Shown here piece by piece: positions 1 to 5,710 of a DNA stretch of 7,547 bases. The DNA is taken from assembly GCA_031275595.1 (NCBI GenBank), contig JAISOO010000129.1, positions 1 through 7,547 on the forward strand, in the 5' to 3' direction. The notes below the pieces were generated by a model that was given only the letters and a program-made list of their open reading frames with translations, searched no databases and had not been told where the DNA came from. This DNA comes from Spirochaetaceae bacterium (GTDB lineage: Bacteria; Spirochaetota; Spirochaetia; Treponematales; Breznakiellaceae). The stretch's first letter is position 1, and the number at the start of each line of letters is the position of its first letter. The position numbers were made by a program, and so were the translations under genes.

Positions 1-465
1 GACGCCTTAAAGATGCTTTTTGAAGGTCAAATGCCTAGTTTCATGCTTGAAAATCTATAATGCGGCTGAATAGTTACTATTAATTTTGATATGCCGGTAA
101 TGGTCAATATGGCAAATCCCGCTGTCCGTGAGGATTTGGGCAAAATCGCCGTATCCAGAGGCCCTCTTATTTATTGTCTTGAAGAAGCGGATAATGGAAA
201 AAACCTTCATTTGCTTTATCTTGAAGAAAACCCGGATTTTGTAACTGAATTTCGACCCGACCTACTTGGCGGTATCAATGTGATTAGCAGTAAGGGCAAA
301 GAACTTATCGCTAATTGGCCGGAAGGATCACTCTATCGTAAATCAGAACCGGTCTTGTTTGCAGATAAAACGCTTAGATGGATTCCTTATTATACATGGG
401 CTAACCGCGGACGAGGAGAAATGAGGGTTTGGGTAAATTCTTTCGCTTTTGGGAAAGCAACATAA
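1..465 (+). pseudogene. C-terminal remnant of a GH127/DUF1680 beta-L-arabinofuranosidase-like glycosidase, frameshifted
   Basis: From base 91 the frame reads a typical GH127 (DUF1680) C-terminal region: MANPAVREDLGKIAVSRGPL, then YCLEEADNGKNLH, and near the end IPYYTWANRGRGEMRVWV. Family members of about 600-700 residues remove beta-L-arabinofuranosyl units from plant glycans; the catalytic Glu and Cys lie upstream of this piece and are not in the window. Homology continues before the ATG at 91: bases 70-90 encode IVTINFD, matching the family pattern W-x-x-GD-x-V-x-(I/L). The reading frame there is broken, with stops at 58-60 and 67-69. A plausible family reading needs the frame of base 1 (LFEGQMPSFML), then the frame of base 2 (KIYNAAE, 50-70), then back to the frame of base 1 at about base 70. 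No Shine-Dalgarno precedes the ATG at 91, so I do not treat it as a true start. The DNA is more AT-rich than the following genes, consistent with acquisition and decay. Family assignment is firm; pseudogene status is likely, barring sequencing error. Confidence 0.75.
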
Positions 466-483
466 TCATCGGAAAGCAGCATA
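452..483. repeat. Short direct repeat over the GH127 stop codon
   Basis: GGAAAGCAACATA at 452-464 recurs as GGAAAGCAGCATA at 471-483 (12 of 13 identical, 19-base offset). The first copy overlaps the TAA stop of the glycosidase remnant (463-465). It looks like a small tandem duplication in the convergent spacer; no function is implied. Confidence 0.45.
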
Positions 484-533
484 CCTTTTCCTGAATGAGG
501 CTATTCCAAAACCAGCCGGGTTACCGAACAAGT

Positions 534-1298
534 CTAATCTATAATCGGGCCATTTTCTGCCCCGCGCTCAAGGGCGGCCTCCATAACCCCCCGGATCTGG
601 TCGGCAAGGTTCTTCCGGAGATCCTCCGGGGGAAGCTCCGCGGTGATGATGGGCTTTTCAAAGGCCACCCGGACCGGGACCCTCCGGACCACGCCGTCTC
701 TTTCAAAAACATCGTAACTGCCGGTAATGGTCATGGGGATGATCGGCGCCCTGGCCTGGGTGGCCAGTTTCAGCGCCCCCGGACGGAAGGGGAGCAGTCC
801 CTTCCCCTTGCTCCTGGTCCCTTCGGGAAAGATGATCATGGCCCCCCCGGACTCGATCCGCCGAACCCCTGCGTTAATGGTAGCGATGGCCCGTTTGATG
901 CTTTTCCGGTCGGTCTTCCGGTCGATAAAGAACCCCCCGATAAGCAAAATCCAGAGGTTCAGGAAGGGAATCCAGGCCAGTTCTTTTTTGGCGATAAAGC
1001 CCACAGGCCGGCCAGTCAGAGCCAGGATCAGCACGATATCAAAGATGCTTCCGTGGTTGCTGACAAAACAAAGGCCCCCCTTTTTTATGATATGTTCCCT
1101 GCCGGTCACGGTGAGTTTACATCCCACCAGTTTGATGAGCATCAGCCCCCACCCCTGGGCGATTTTATATATCCCCAGGGAGGTGAACCGCTGTAAACCC
1201 ACCAGGTTCAGGATAACCGCGAGGATCCCGAAGGGCATCAATACCACCGTGGACAACCCCACCAGGGTAAAAAGCATCATCGTTTTGATTAAGGCCAT
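534..1298 (-). CDS. plsC: 1-acyl-sn-glycerol-3-phosphate acyltransferase (PlsC/LPLAT family)
   Basis: This 254-residue protein is predicted to transfer an acyl group to the sn-2 position of lysophosphatidic acid, giving phosphatidic acid at the cytoplasmic face of the inner membrane. All four acyltransferase blocks are visible. Block I is the HX4D catalytic pair, NHGSIFD, with His82 and Asp87. Block II is GGFFIDR (121-127). Block III is FPEGTRS (157-163), which binds the glycerol phosphate. Block IV is APIIPMTITG (184-193). A hydrophobic segment at about residues 7-36 probably anchors the protein, and length is normal for the family. The ATG at 1298 is preceded by a good AAGGAG site seven bases away, fixing the start. 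It lies 58 bases downstream of the HAD gene on the same strand, so the two are probably co-transcribed. It ends 68 bases from the convergent glycosidase remnant. The symbol follows the family; several paralogues with other acyl acceptors are possible. Confidence 0.9.
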   Translation of the reverse strand: MALIKTMMLFTLVGLSTVVLMPFGILAVILNLVGLQRFTSLGIYKIAQGWGLMLIKLVGCKLTVTGREHIIKKGGLCFVSNHGSIFDIVLILALTGRPVGFIAKKELAWIPFLNLWILLIGGFFIDRKTDRKSIKRAIATINAGVRRIESGGAMIIFPEGTRSKGKGLLPFRPGALKLATQARAPIIPMTITGSYDVFERDGVVRRVPVRVAFEKPIITAELPPEDLRKNLADQIRGVMEAALERGAENGPIID

Positions 1299-1305
1299 AG
1301 GACAG

Positions 1306-1311
1306 CTCCTT
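1306..1311 (-). promoter_or_regulatory. Ribosome binding site of the acyltransferase gene
   Basis: On the minus strand this reads AAGGAG, seven bases before the ATG at 1298. It supports that start over internal methionines at residues 7 and 8. Confidence 0.75.
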
Positions 1312-1322
1312 GTTTTTCCTGG

Positions 1323-1348
1323 GGAACCGTCCGAAATCGTCCGGTTCC
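1323..1348 (-). other. Inverted repeat between the HAD and acyltransferase genes
   Basis: GGAACCG (1323-1329) and CGGTTCC (1342-1348) form a perfect 7-bp stem around a 12-base loop in the 58-base spacer. On the minus strand it is followed by an A-rich stretch rather than a T run, so it does not look like an intrinsic terminator. It may act in mRNA processing or stability, or be incidental. Confidence 0.4.
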
Positions 1349-1356
1349 GCGGCCCG

Positions 1357-1971
1357 TTATACCGGCGCCTTTAAACGGTTCAGCTCCGCCCGGGCCGCCT
1401 GGGGGTCCTTCCATAAAAACGCCCGGATCCCCAGGGCCCGGGCCGCATCAATATTGAGCTCCATATCGTCAAAAAAAACAAGCTCCGCCGGCTCACAGCC
1501 CAGGGCGGCGAGGAGCCGCCGGTAAATTGCCGCTTCGGGCTTAATAGCGCCCACCTCGCAGGAAAAGATGCCGACATCGGGAAGGTCAAATACCGGGATC
1601 GTCCCCCGGGCCAGGGCCAAAAATTCGTGGGGCATATTGGAGAGGATCCCCAGTTTCAGGGCGGGGGCGGCCTTGACGGCTTCCATTAATTCCACCGTAC
1701 CGGGGTTTATACGGGTCCAGCTCTTTAAGTCAATATCCACCATTTTTTCCAAGGCCTCTTCATCCGGGTAAACTCCCCCGGCTGCCAGCAGCATCCGGTA
1801 ATATTCCTTTCCCGTAAGGGTTCCCCGGTCATACTCATTCCGGTAGGGCCACAAGAGGGAATCCAGGACCCGGGGCTCCATGCCCGCCACCGCGGCCAAT
1901 TCCTCAATTACCGTGTCTTCCGGCGGAAAAGATATCACCTTCCCGTAATCAAAAACCACCGCCTTAATCAT
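1357..1971 (-). CDS. HAD-superfamily hydrolase, YihX-like (subfamily IA)
   Basis: This 204-residue cytoplasmic protein is a haloacid dehalogenase-like phosphatase. Motif I is VVFDYGKV with nucleophile Asp8; the usual second Asp is Gly10, as in the DxG form of the YihX branch (FDLGNV), so activity need not be lost. Motif II is ILSNMP with Ser111. Motif III is Lys144 in GAIKPEAAIYRRLL. Motif IV is VFFDDMELNIDAA with Asp168 and Asp169, which bind Mg2+. The helical cap lies between motifs I and II (about 16-90) and includes the YDRGTLTGKEYY stretch, comparable to the same position in YihX, a sugar-1-phosphate phosphatase of E. coli. The real substrate cannot be read from sequence. I chose the ATG at 1971 because motif I then falls at residues 5-12 and a GGAAGAG site sits six bases upstream; an upstream TTG at 2013 would add 14 unlikely residues. 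The gene leads the acyltransferase gene, probably in one transcript, and its 5' region abuts the structured repeat. Confidence 0.85.
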   Translation of the reverse strand: MIKAVVFDYGKVISFPPEDTVIEELAAVAGMEPRVLDSLLWPYRNEYDRGTLTGKEYYRMLLAAGGVYPDEEALEKMVDIDLKSWTRINPGTVELMEAVKAAPALKLGILSNMPHEFLALARGTIPVFDLPDVGIFSCEVGAIKPEAAIYRRLLAALGCEPAELVFFDDMELNIDAARALGIRAFLWKDPQAARAELNRLKAPV

Positions 1972-1977
1972 GCCATA

Positions 1978-1984
1978 CTCTTCC
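1978..1984 (-). promoter_or_regulatory. Ribosome binding site of the HAD hydrolase gene
   Basis: The minus strand reads GGAAGAG six bases before the ATG at 1971. This decides for that start rather than the TTG at 2013, which lies in the repeat region. Confidence 0.65.
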
Positions 1985-2005
1985 GTTGGTTTCCCGGTAT
2001 TTTTC

Positions 2006-2023
2006 CCTGGCAATTTGTTACGC
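2006..2023 (+). repeat. Direct repeat X, copy 1
   Basis: CCTGGCAATTTGTTACGC here matches CCTGGCAGTTTGTTGCGC at 2051-2068 at 16 of 18 positions, with a 45-base offset. It marks the HAD-side edge of the composite repeat. Confidence 0.65.
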
Positions 2024-2025
2024 CC

Positions 2026-2053
2026 AAAAATTCCACAAGCGCAACAGGCTCCT
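2026..2053 (+). repeat. 28-base direct repeat Y, copy 1
   Basis: This 28-base unit carries modules a, b and c. It matches 2168-2195 at 27 of 28 positions, differing only by C versus T at the twentieth base. The copies start 142 bases apart and bracket the hairpins. Confidence 0.85.
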
Positions 2054-2068
2054 GGCAGTTTGTTGCGC
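2051..2068 (+). repeat. Direct repeat X, copy 2
   Basis: This is the second copy of the 18-base repeat at 2006-2023 (16 of 18 identical). It overlaps the left arm of the interrupted inverted repeat. Confidence 0.65.
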
Positions 2069-2082
2069 TTGAGCGCAAAATC

Positions 2083-2114
2083 GTATAAAAATTCACGAAA
2101 GTGAATTTTTATAC
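2083..2114. repeat. Perfect 14-bp palindrome with a four-base loop
   Basis: GTATAAAAATTCAC (2083-2096) and GTGAATTTTTATAC (2101-2114) are exact reverse complements around the loop GAAA (plus strand) or TTTC (minus strand). The stem is AT-rich and no T run follows on either strand. It may be a transcript-stabilising structure or the core of a mobile palindrome rather than a canonical terminator. Confidence 0.85.
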
Positions 2115-2135
2115 CCTACAAACTGCATAAGGAGC

Positions 2136-2148
2136 CCCGACAATCGGG
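2136..2148. repeat. Small GC hairpin
   Basis: CCCGA (2136-2140) and TCGGG (2144-2148) form a 5-bp stem with loop CAA. Its right arm shares two bases with the next palindrome (2147-2176), so the two structures would compete. Confidence 0.55.
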
Positions 2149-2176
2149 AATTTTTGCATGAACATGCAAAAATTCC
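2147..2176. repeat. Perfect 14-bp palindrome downstream of mfd
   Basis: GGAATTTTTGCATG (2147-2160) and CATGCAAAAATTCC (2163-2176) are exact reverse complements separated by AA. It lies 18 bases beyond the mfd stop and would be the first strong structure in the mfd mRNA 3' end. No T run follows, so a termination role is only possible. Confidence 0.8.
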
Positions 2177-2195
2177 ACAAGCGCAATAGGCTCCT
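2168..2195 (+). repeat. 28-base direct repeat Y, copy 2, reaching into the mfd stop codon
   Basis: This is the second copy of the 28-base unit at 2026-2053 (27 of 28 identical). Its last two bases are part of the mfd stop codon (2194-2196), so the repeat defines the 3' boundary of mfd. Confidence 0.85.
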
Positions 2196-5100
2196 AACCC
2201 AGGGCCGCCAGCTTTTCCCGGATAAATTCGCTTTTTTCCCGGAGGCCGATGCTGCCCACGGTTAAAATCAGGACATTGGGCGCCTTGGGATCGAGCCGCG
2301 CCTTGCCGCTGGACTCCTTTATGAGCCGGACCAGCCGATCGACCTTTATTTTGGAAACCTTTCCGAATTCAACCCTAACGATTCCGTTCCGTTCTTTCAA
2401 GGAAGAAACCGAAATTTCCCGGCAAATAATACGGATTTCCGCCAGGGAAAGCAGGGAGGCGGCCTCGTCGGGAAGGGGGCCGAAACGGTCCAAGAGTTCC
2501 CCGTGGATGCTTTCCAGTTCGTCCTTGCTTCTGATGGAGGCGATCTTTTTGTATACCTCCATTTTTTCCTGGGCCGAATCAATATACCCGTCGGGTATAA
2601 AGGCGGAATATTCCAGCTCCAGAAAGGTCTCGGTCTCCGCCTCGTAGTGGGAATCCTCAAGCCGCCGGACCGCCTCATCCAGCAGGTGCAGGTAGAGGTC
2701 GAAGCCCACGGAATAGATGTCCCCGGATTGTTCCCTGCCCAGCAGGTTCCCTGCCCCCCGGATCTCCATATCCTTCATGGCGATCTTAAACCCCGATCCT
2801 AGTTCGGTAAAGTCCGAGATAACCTGGAGCCGTTTCATGGCCACCTCCGAGAGGGCCCGGTCCTGGGGGTAAAAAAGATAGGCGTAGGCGACCCGGTCGG
2901 AACGCCCCACCCTGCCCCGGAGCTGGTAGAGCTGGGAAACCCCGTAAATGTCCGCCCGGTCGATGATGATGGTATTGACATTGGGAATATCGATGCCGTT
3001 TTCGATGATGGTGGTAGAAACCAGGACCTGGAATCCCCCGTGGATAAACCGGTGCATCACATCCTCCAGTTCCTGGGGATCCATCCGCCCGTGGGCGGTC
3101 TCCACCAGCATCTCCGGAACCAGGCGCCCGATGCGGGTACGGGTTTCGTCCAGGGTGTCCACCCGGTTATGGAGGAAGAAGATCTGCCCCCCCCGCTCAA
3201 CCTCCCGGCGGATGGCCGCCGCCAGCCGCTCCTCGTTGTACTCCTCAATCACCGTCTCGATGGGATGCCGGTTCTGGGGCGGGGTCGCAAGGAGGCTCAT
3301 GTCCCGGATTTTGGTGAGGCTCATATGGAGGGTCCGGGGAATGGGAGTGGCGCTCAAGGTAAGGCAGTCCACGTTGTGTTTCAGTTCCTTGAGCCGGTCC
3401 TTGTCCTTGACCCCAAACCGCTGTTCCTCGTCGATCACCAAAAGCCCCAGGTCCTTAAAGCCCACGTCATCCTGGAGGATCCGGTGGGTCCCTACCAGTA
3501 AATCGATCTCCCCCTTTTTTACCCCCTCCAGGATCTTTTTTACCTTGCTCCGTTCCACAAACCGGGATAACATGGCGATCCGTACCGGAAACAGGGAAAA
3601 CCGCTCCTGGAAGTTCTCAAAATGCTGCTCCACGAGGATCGTGGTGGGGGCCAGAAAGGCCACCTGCTTTCCCCCCATGACGGCCTTGAAACAGGCCCGC
3701 ACCGCGACCTCGGTCTTGCCGTACCCCACATCCCCGCAGACCAGGCGGTCCATAGGGTGGGGGCTTTCCATATCCGCCTTGATCTCTTCCACGCACCGGA
3801 GCTGATCTTCGGTTTCCTCAAAGGGAAAGGCCGCCTCAAAAACGGTCTGCCATTCGGTATCCTGAGGGAAGGCATAGCCCTGGACGGCCTTGCGTTTGGA
3901 ATAGAGGGCAATGAGGCGCTCCGCGATATCCTCCACGGATTTTTTAACCCGGCCCTTACGGTTTTCCCAGCTTTTTGACCCCAGCTTGTCCAGCCGGGGG
4001 GGGGCTCCCTCGCTCCCGATATAACGCTGAACCAGGTTGACCTGCTCAATGGGGACAAAAACCACCTCGTCCCCCAGGTATTCCAGCTTAATGTAATCCC
4101 GCTCGTGCCCCAGGGTTTTGATCCGCTCGATTCCCTTAAAGAGGCCGATGCCGTAATTCACATGGACCACGTAATCCCCGGGGTTGAGTTCCACAAAGGT
4201 GTCGATAACGGCGCTCCGTACCTGTTTGAGGGACCGGAGGGACCGCTTTCGCCGGCCGAAGATCTCGTTTTCCTGGATCACCATAAATTTGATTTCCGGC
4301 AGGGCGAATCCCGCGGAAAGGGACAGGTTGGAAATAAACAGGGCGCCGGAAACATTTTTTTGGTCCCCCGGCGGCTCCCCGCTTCCTGCCAATTCCTCAC
4401 TATTTTTAAGCAGCTCCCGAATCCGTCCCGCCTGGCCTTCGGACTCGGCGGCCACTAAAAAGGTCCATCCCTGTTTGGCAAGGATGGTCAATTCCTCCTT
4501 TAAATAATTGATATTGCCGAAAAAACTCCGGGGGGGATCGCAGGAAATCGGAAGCCGCAACGCCCCCGCTTCCCCGCCGCCTTTGATGGCCATAAAGGAG
4601 ACCCTGCGGGGGGTTCGGGCAAGGAGCTCCCTCAAGTCAAGGAGGATCCGTTCCGGGGCCGGAACCTCCCGATCCCGGCGGGCCCTGGCGTAAAGGCTCT
4701 GGTACTCCTTGTTCAGGGCCCCCTGGGCGTTTTCAAGCCGTTCCCGGTCAATAAAAAAAACCGCCCCCCGGGAGCCCAGGTAATCGGTTAAAACCGCGGG
4801 CTTCTCAAAGGCCAGGGGAAAGAGCAGTTCCTCCCCGGGGGTCTCCCGCCGGGCCATGAGATCCTCCAACAGGGGCCGGCCGGCCTGGGGAAATTCCTCG
4901 CAATCCTCCAGCCGGGCCGCGAGGCTTTCGATCCGCTCATCGGACCATACCACCTCTTTCAGGGGCCGGATTACCAGCTCATCAACCTTATCCAAGCCGG
5001 TTTGATCCAGGGGGGAAAACCGTTTTATCGATTCCACCACATCGAAATCAAAGAGAATCCGGTAGGCATCCTCATCCCCCCCCATGAGGATATCCAGCAC

Positions 5101-5646
5101 CTCCCCCCGGAGGGCAAATTCCCCGTGGATCTGCACCCGGGGAACCCGGGTGTAGCCGTAACTTGCCAGGGTTTTCGCCAGGGCAATGGTATCGATGGCC
5201 CCGCCGGGCTTAAGGGAAATAAGGAGTTTTTTGAAGTATTCCGGCGGCGGCAGGGGGGTTAAAAAGGCCCGCTCCGGAACCACCACCATAAGCGGGAACC
5301 CCCCGGCCAGGGCCCCCAAAACCTTGGTCCGCTCCCCAAAAACCGCCGAAAGGGGGGCCATCTCCCGGTACGGCATGGTTCCCCACCAGGGGAGGGCGAG
5401 AACCGGCGCCCCCAGGCTCTCCAGATCCAGGACCAGATCCGCGGCTTCCCGTTCGGTGGGGACCACCGCCAAAAACACACCGGGATGGGCTTGAAACAGG
5501 GCGGTAAGAAGCAGCGCCGTCAGGACCCCTTCGGAACCGTCTATTTCCAGGGGGAATTTCCCCCTGCCATAGGCATCCAGAAAAGCGGTTATCTCCCGGG
5601 AAGCGGTTATCTTGTTTAGAATTGAAGGAAAAGATAAGGTATTCAT
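2194..5646 (-). CDS. mfd: Transcription-repair coupling factor Mfd
   Basis: This 1150-residue protein, normal length for the family, displaces RNA polymerase stalled at DNA lesions using ATP-driven translocation and recruits UvrA for nucleotide excision repair. The N-terminal third is the UvrB-like, UvrA-binding module; its GEFALRG signature is at 175-181. The polymerase-interacting domain follows, with GDYVVHVNYGIGLF starting at 490. The RecG-like superfamily 2 motor is intact: Walker A GDVGYGKT (638-645, Lys644), Walker B DEEQ (739-742), motif III SATPIPR (765-771), motif V around STTIIENGIDIPN, and motif VI QLRGRVGR ending at Arg915. The C-terminal autoinhibitory TRCF domain begins near 1005 (FIPDGYI from 1016). 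The start ATG at 5646 fits the family N-terminus, but its Shine-Dalgarno is weak. The coding sequence contains 8-9 base G/C runs, including nine C (coding strand) at 3996-4004. The TAG stop lies in the palindromic repeat. Identification is certain. Confidence 0.98.
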   Translation of the reverse strand: MNTLSFPSILNKITASREITAFLDAYGRGKFPLEIDGSEGVLTALLLTALFQAHPGVFLAVVPTEREAADLVLDLESLGAPVLALPWWGTMPYREMAPLSAVFGERTKVLGALAGGFPLMVVVPERAFLTPLPPPEYFKKLLISLKPGGAIDTIALAKTLASYGYTRVPRVQIHGEFALRGEVLDILMGGDEDAYRILFDFDVVESIKRFSPLDQTGLDKVDELVIRPLKEVVWSDERIESLAARLEDCEEFPQAGRPLLEDLMARRETPGEELLFPLAFEKPAVLTDYLGSRGAVFFIDRERLENAQGALNKEYQSLYARARRDREVPAPERILLDLRELLARTPRRVSFMAIKGGGEAGALRLPISCDPPRSFFGNINYLKEELTILAKQGWTFLVAAESEGQAGRIRELLKNSEELAGSGEPPGDQKNVSGALFISNLSLSAGFALPEIKFMVIQENEIFGRRKRSLRSLKQVRSAVIDTFVELNPGDYVVHVNYGIGLFKGIERIKTLGHERDYIKLEYLGDEVVFVPIEQVNLVQRYIGSEGAPPRLDKLGSKSWENRKGRVKKSVEDIAERLIALYSKRKAVQGYAFPQDTEWQTVFEAAFPFEETEDQLRCVEEIKADMESPHPMDRLVCGDVGYGKTEVAVRACFKAVMGGKQVAFLAPTTILVEQHFENFQERFSLFPVRIAMLSRFVERSKVKKILEGVKKGEIDLLVGTHRILQDDVGFKDLGLLVIDEEQRFGVKDKDRLKELKHNVDCLTLSATPIPRTLHMSLTKIRDMSLLATPPQNRHPIETVIEEYNEERLAAAIRREVERGGQIFFLHNRVDTLDETRTRIGRLVPEMLVETAHGRMDPQELEDVMHRFIHGGFQVLVSTTIIENGIDIPNVNTIIIDRADIYGVSQLYQLRGRVGRSDRVAYAYLFYPQDRALSEVAMKRLQVISDFTELGSGFKIAMKDMEIRGAGNLLGREQSGDIYSVGFDLYLHLLDEAVRRLEDSHYEAETETFLELEYSAFIPDGYIDSAQEKMEVYKKIASIRSKDELESIHGELLDRFGPLPDEAASLLSLAEIRIICREISVSSLKERNGIVRVEFGKVSKIKVDRLVRLIKESSGKARLDPKAPNVLILTVGSIGLREKSEFIREKLAALG

Positions 5647-5669
5647 ACGGGTCTACCGATTACTATAAT
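5642..5669 (+). promoter_or_regulatory. Candidate sigma-70-type promoter for the exported-protein/PilZ pair
   Basis: A perfect -10 box TATAAT (5664-5669) is preceded by TTCATA (5642-5647, four of six matches to TTGACA) with a 16-base spacer. Transcription would begin near 5676, leaving a leader of about 35 bases before the ATG at 5711. The -35 element overlaps the mfd start codon. Confidence 0.55.
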
Positions 5670-5675
5670 ATAGTA
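5661..5675. promoter_or_regulatory. Palindrome centred on the divergent promoter region
   Basis: TACTATA (5661-5667) and TATAGTA (5669-5675) are exact reverse complements around A5668. The palindrome contains the plus-strand TATAAT and, on the minus strand, TATTAT (5665-5670), which could serve as a -10 box for mfd. It could be an operator or simply two overlapping AT-rich -10 elements. The minus-strand promoter is weakly supported because no clear -35 box is seen. Confidence 0.4.
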
Positions 5676-5700
5676 TTGGGTCTTTTTTAAACCCTTTTGC

Positions 5701-5706
5701 AGGGAG
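5701..5706 (+). promoter_or_regulatory. Ribosome binding site of the exported-protein gene
   Basis: AGGGAG lies four bases before the ATG at 5711. The spacing is slightly short, but it is the only purine-rich match and agrees with a start that gives a proper signal peptide. Confidence 0.6.
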
Positions 5707-5710
5707 TTTT

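Larger units (their letters stand above)
2047..2136. repeat. Interrupted long inverted repeat enclosing two hairpins
   Basis: GGCTCCT (2047-2053) pairs with AGGAGCC (2130-2136), and CAGTTTGT (2056-2063) pairs with ACAAACTG (2118-2125), across a 2/4-base internal loop. Inside lie TTGCGCT/AGCGCAA (2063-2069 and 2072-2078, sharing base 2063 with the outer arm) and the 14-bp hairpin at 2083-2114. The whole can be drawn as a three-way junction in RNA or extruded DNA. Confidence 0.7.
2006..2195. repeat. Composite palindromic repeat element between the HAD gene and mfd
   Basis: Almost the whole 222-base spacer is built from a few short modules. On the plus strand these are a = AAAAATTCC (2026, 2168), b = CAAGCGCAA (2036, 2178), c = GGCTCCT (2047, 2189) and d = CAGTTTGT (2056; variant CAATTTGT at 2011). 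Inverted copies are b' TTGCGCTTG (2063), d' ACAAACTG (2118), c' AGGAGCC (2130) and a' GGAATTTTT (2147). The order is a-b-c-d-b'-hairpin-d'-c'-a'-a-b-c, so the inverse modules nest. The last copy covers the mfd stop codon. No open reading frame or transposase is present. The pattern resembles a dispersed non-coding, REP- or MITE-like element, but I do not recognise a named family. Confidence 0.8.

Noticed and set aside
91..465. A complete 124-residue gene starting at the ATG at 91
   Set aside because: No ribosome binding site precedes it, and GH127 homology runs on upstream of the ATG across stops, so the ATG is an internal methionine of a larger broken gene.
471..491. Terminator hairpin GGAAA/TTTCC in the convergent spacer
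   Set aside because: A 5-bp AT-containing stem with an 11-base loop and no T run on either side is too weak to call.
495..1196. Long plus-strand open frame opposite the acyltransferase gene
   Set aside because: It is antisense to a gene with all catalytic motifs. Its translation is Pro/Gly/Asp-rich and low in complexity, as expected from a GC-rich complement.
1972..2013. TTG at 2013 as the start of the HAD hydrolase
   Set aside because: The added 14 residues are not family-like, the TTG falls in the repeat region, and the ATG at 1971 has a good ribosome binding site and places motif I correctly.
2047..2136. tRNA-like cloverleaf
   Set aside because: The branched fold lacks the TTC-containing T-loop, D-loop guanines, a 7-bp acceptor stem with CCA context and a plausible anticodon arm.
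2026..2195. Possible minimal CRISPR array (two 28-base near-identical repeats)
   Set aside because: There are only two copies with a 114-base interval that itself holds inverted modules of the same repeat, and no cas gene is present. It fits a composite palindromic element instead.
2948..3805. 285-codon plus-strand open frame inside mfd
   Set aside because: It lies opposite the intact helicase motifs of Mfd, and its Ser/Arg-rich translation is a typical antisense shadow with no domain or ribosome binding site.
5678..5694. Hairpin GGGT/ACCC around a T run in the leader of the exported-protein gene
   Set aside because: There are only four paired bases and the T run is in the loop, so neither an attenuator nor a terminator is supported.
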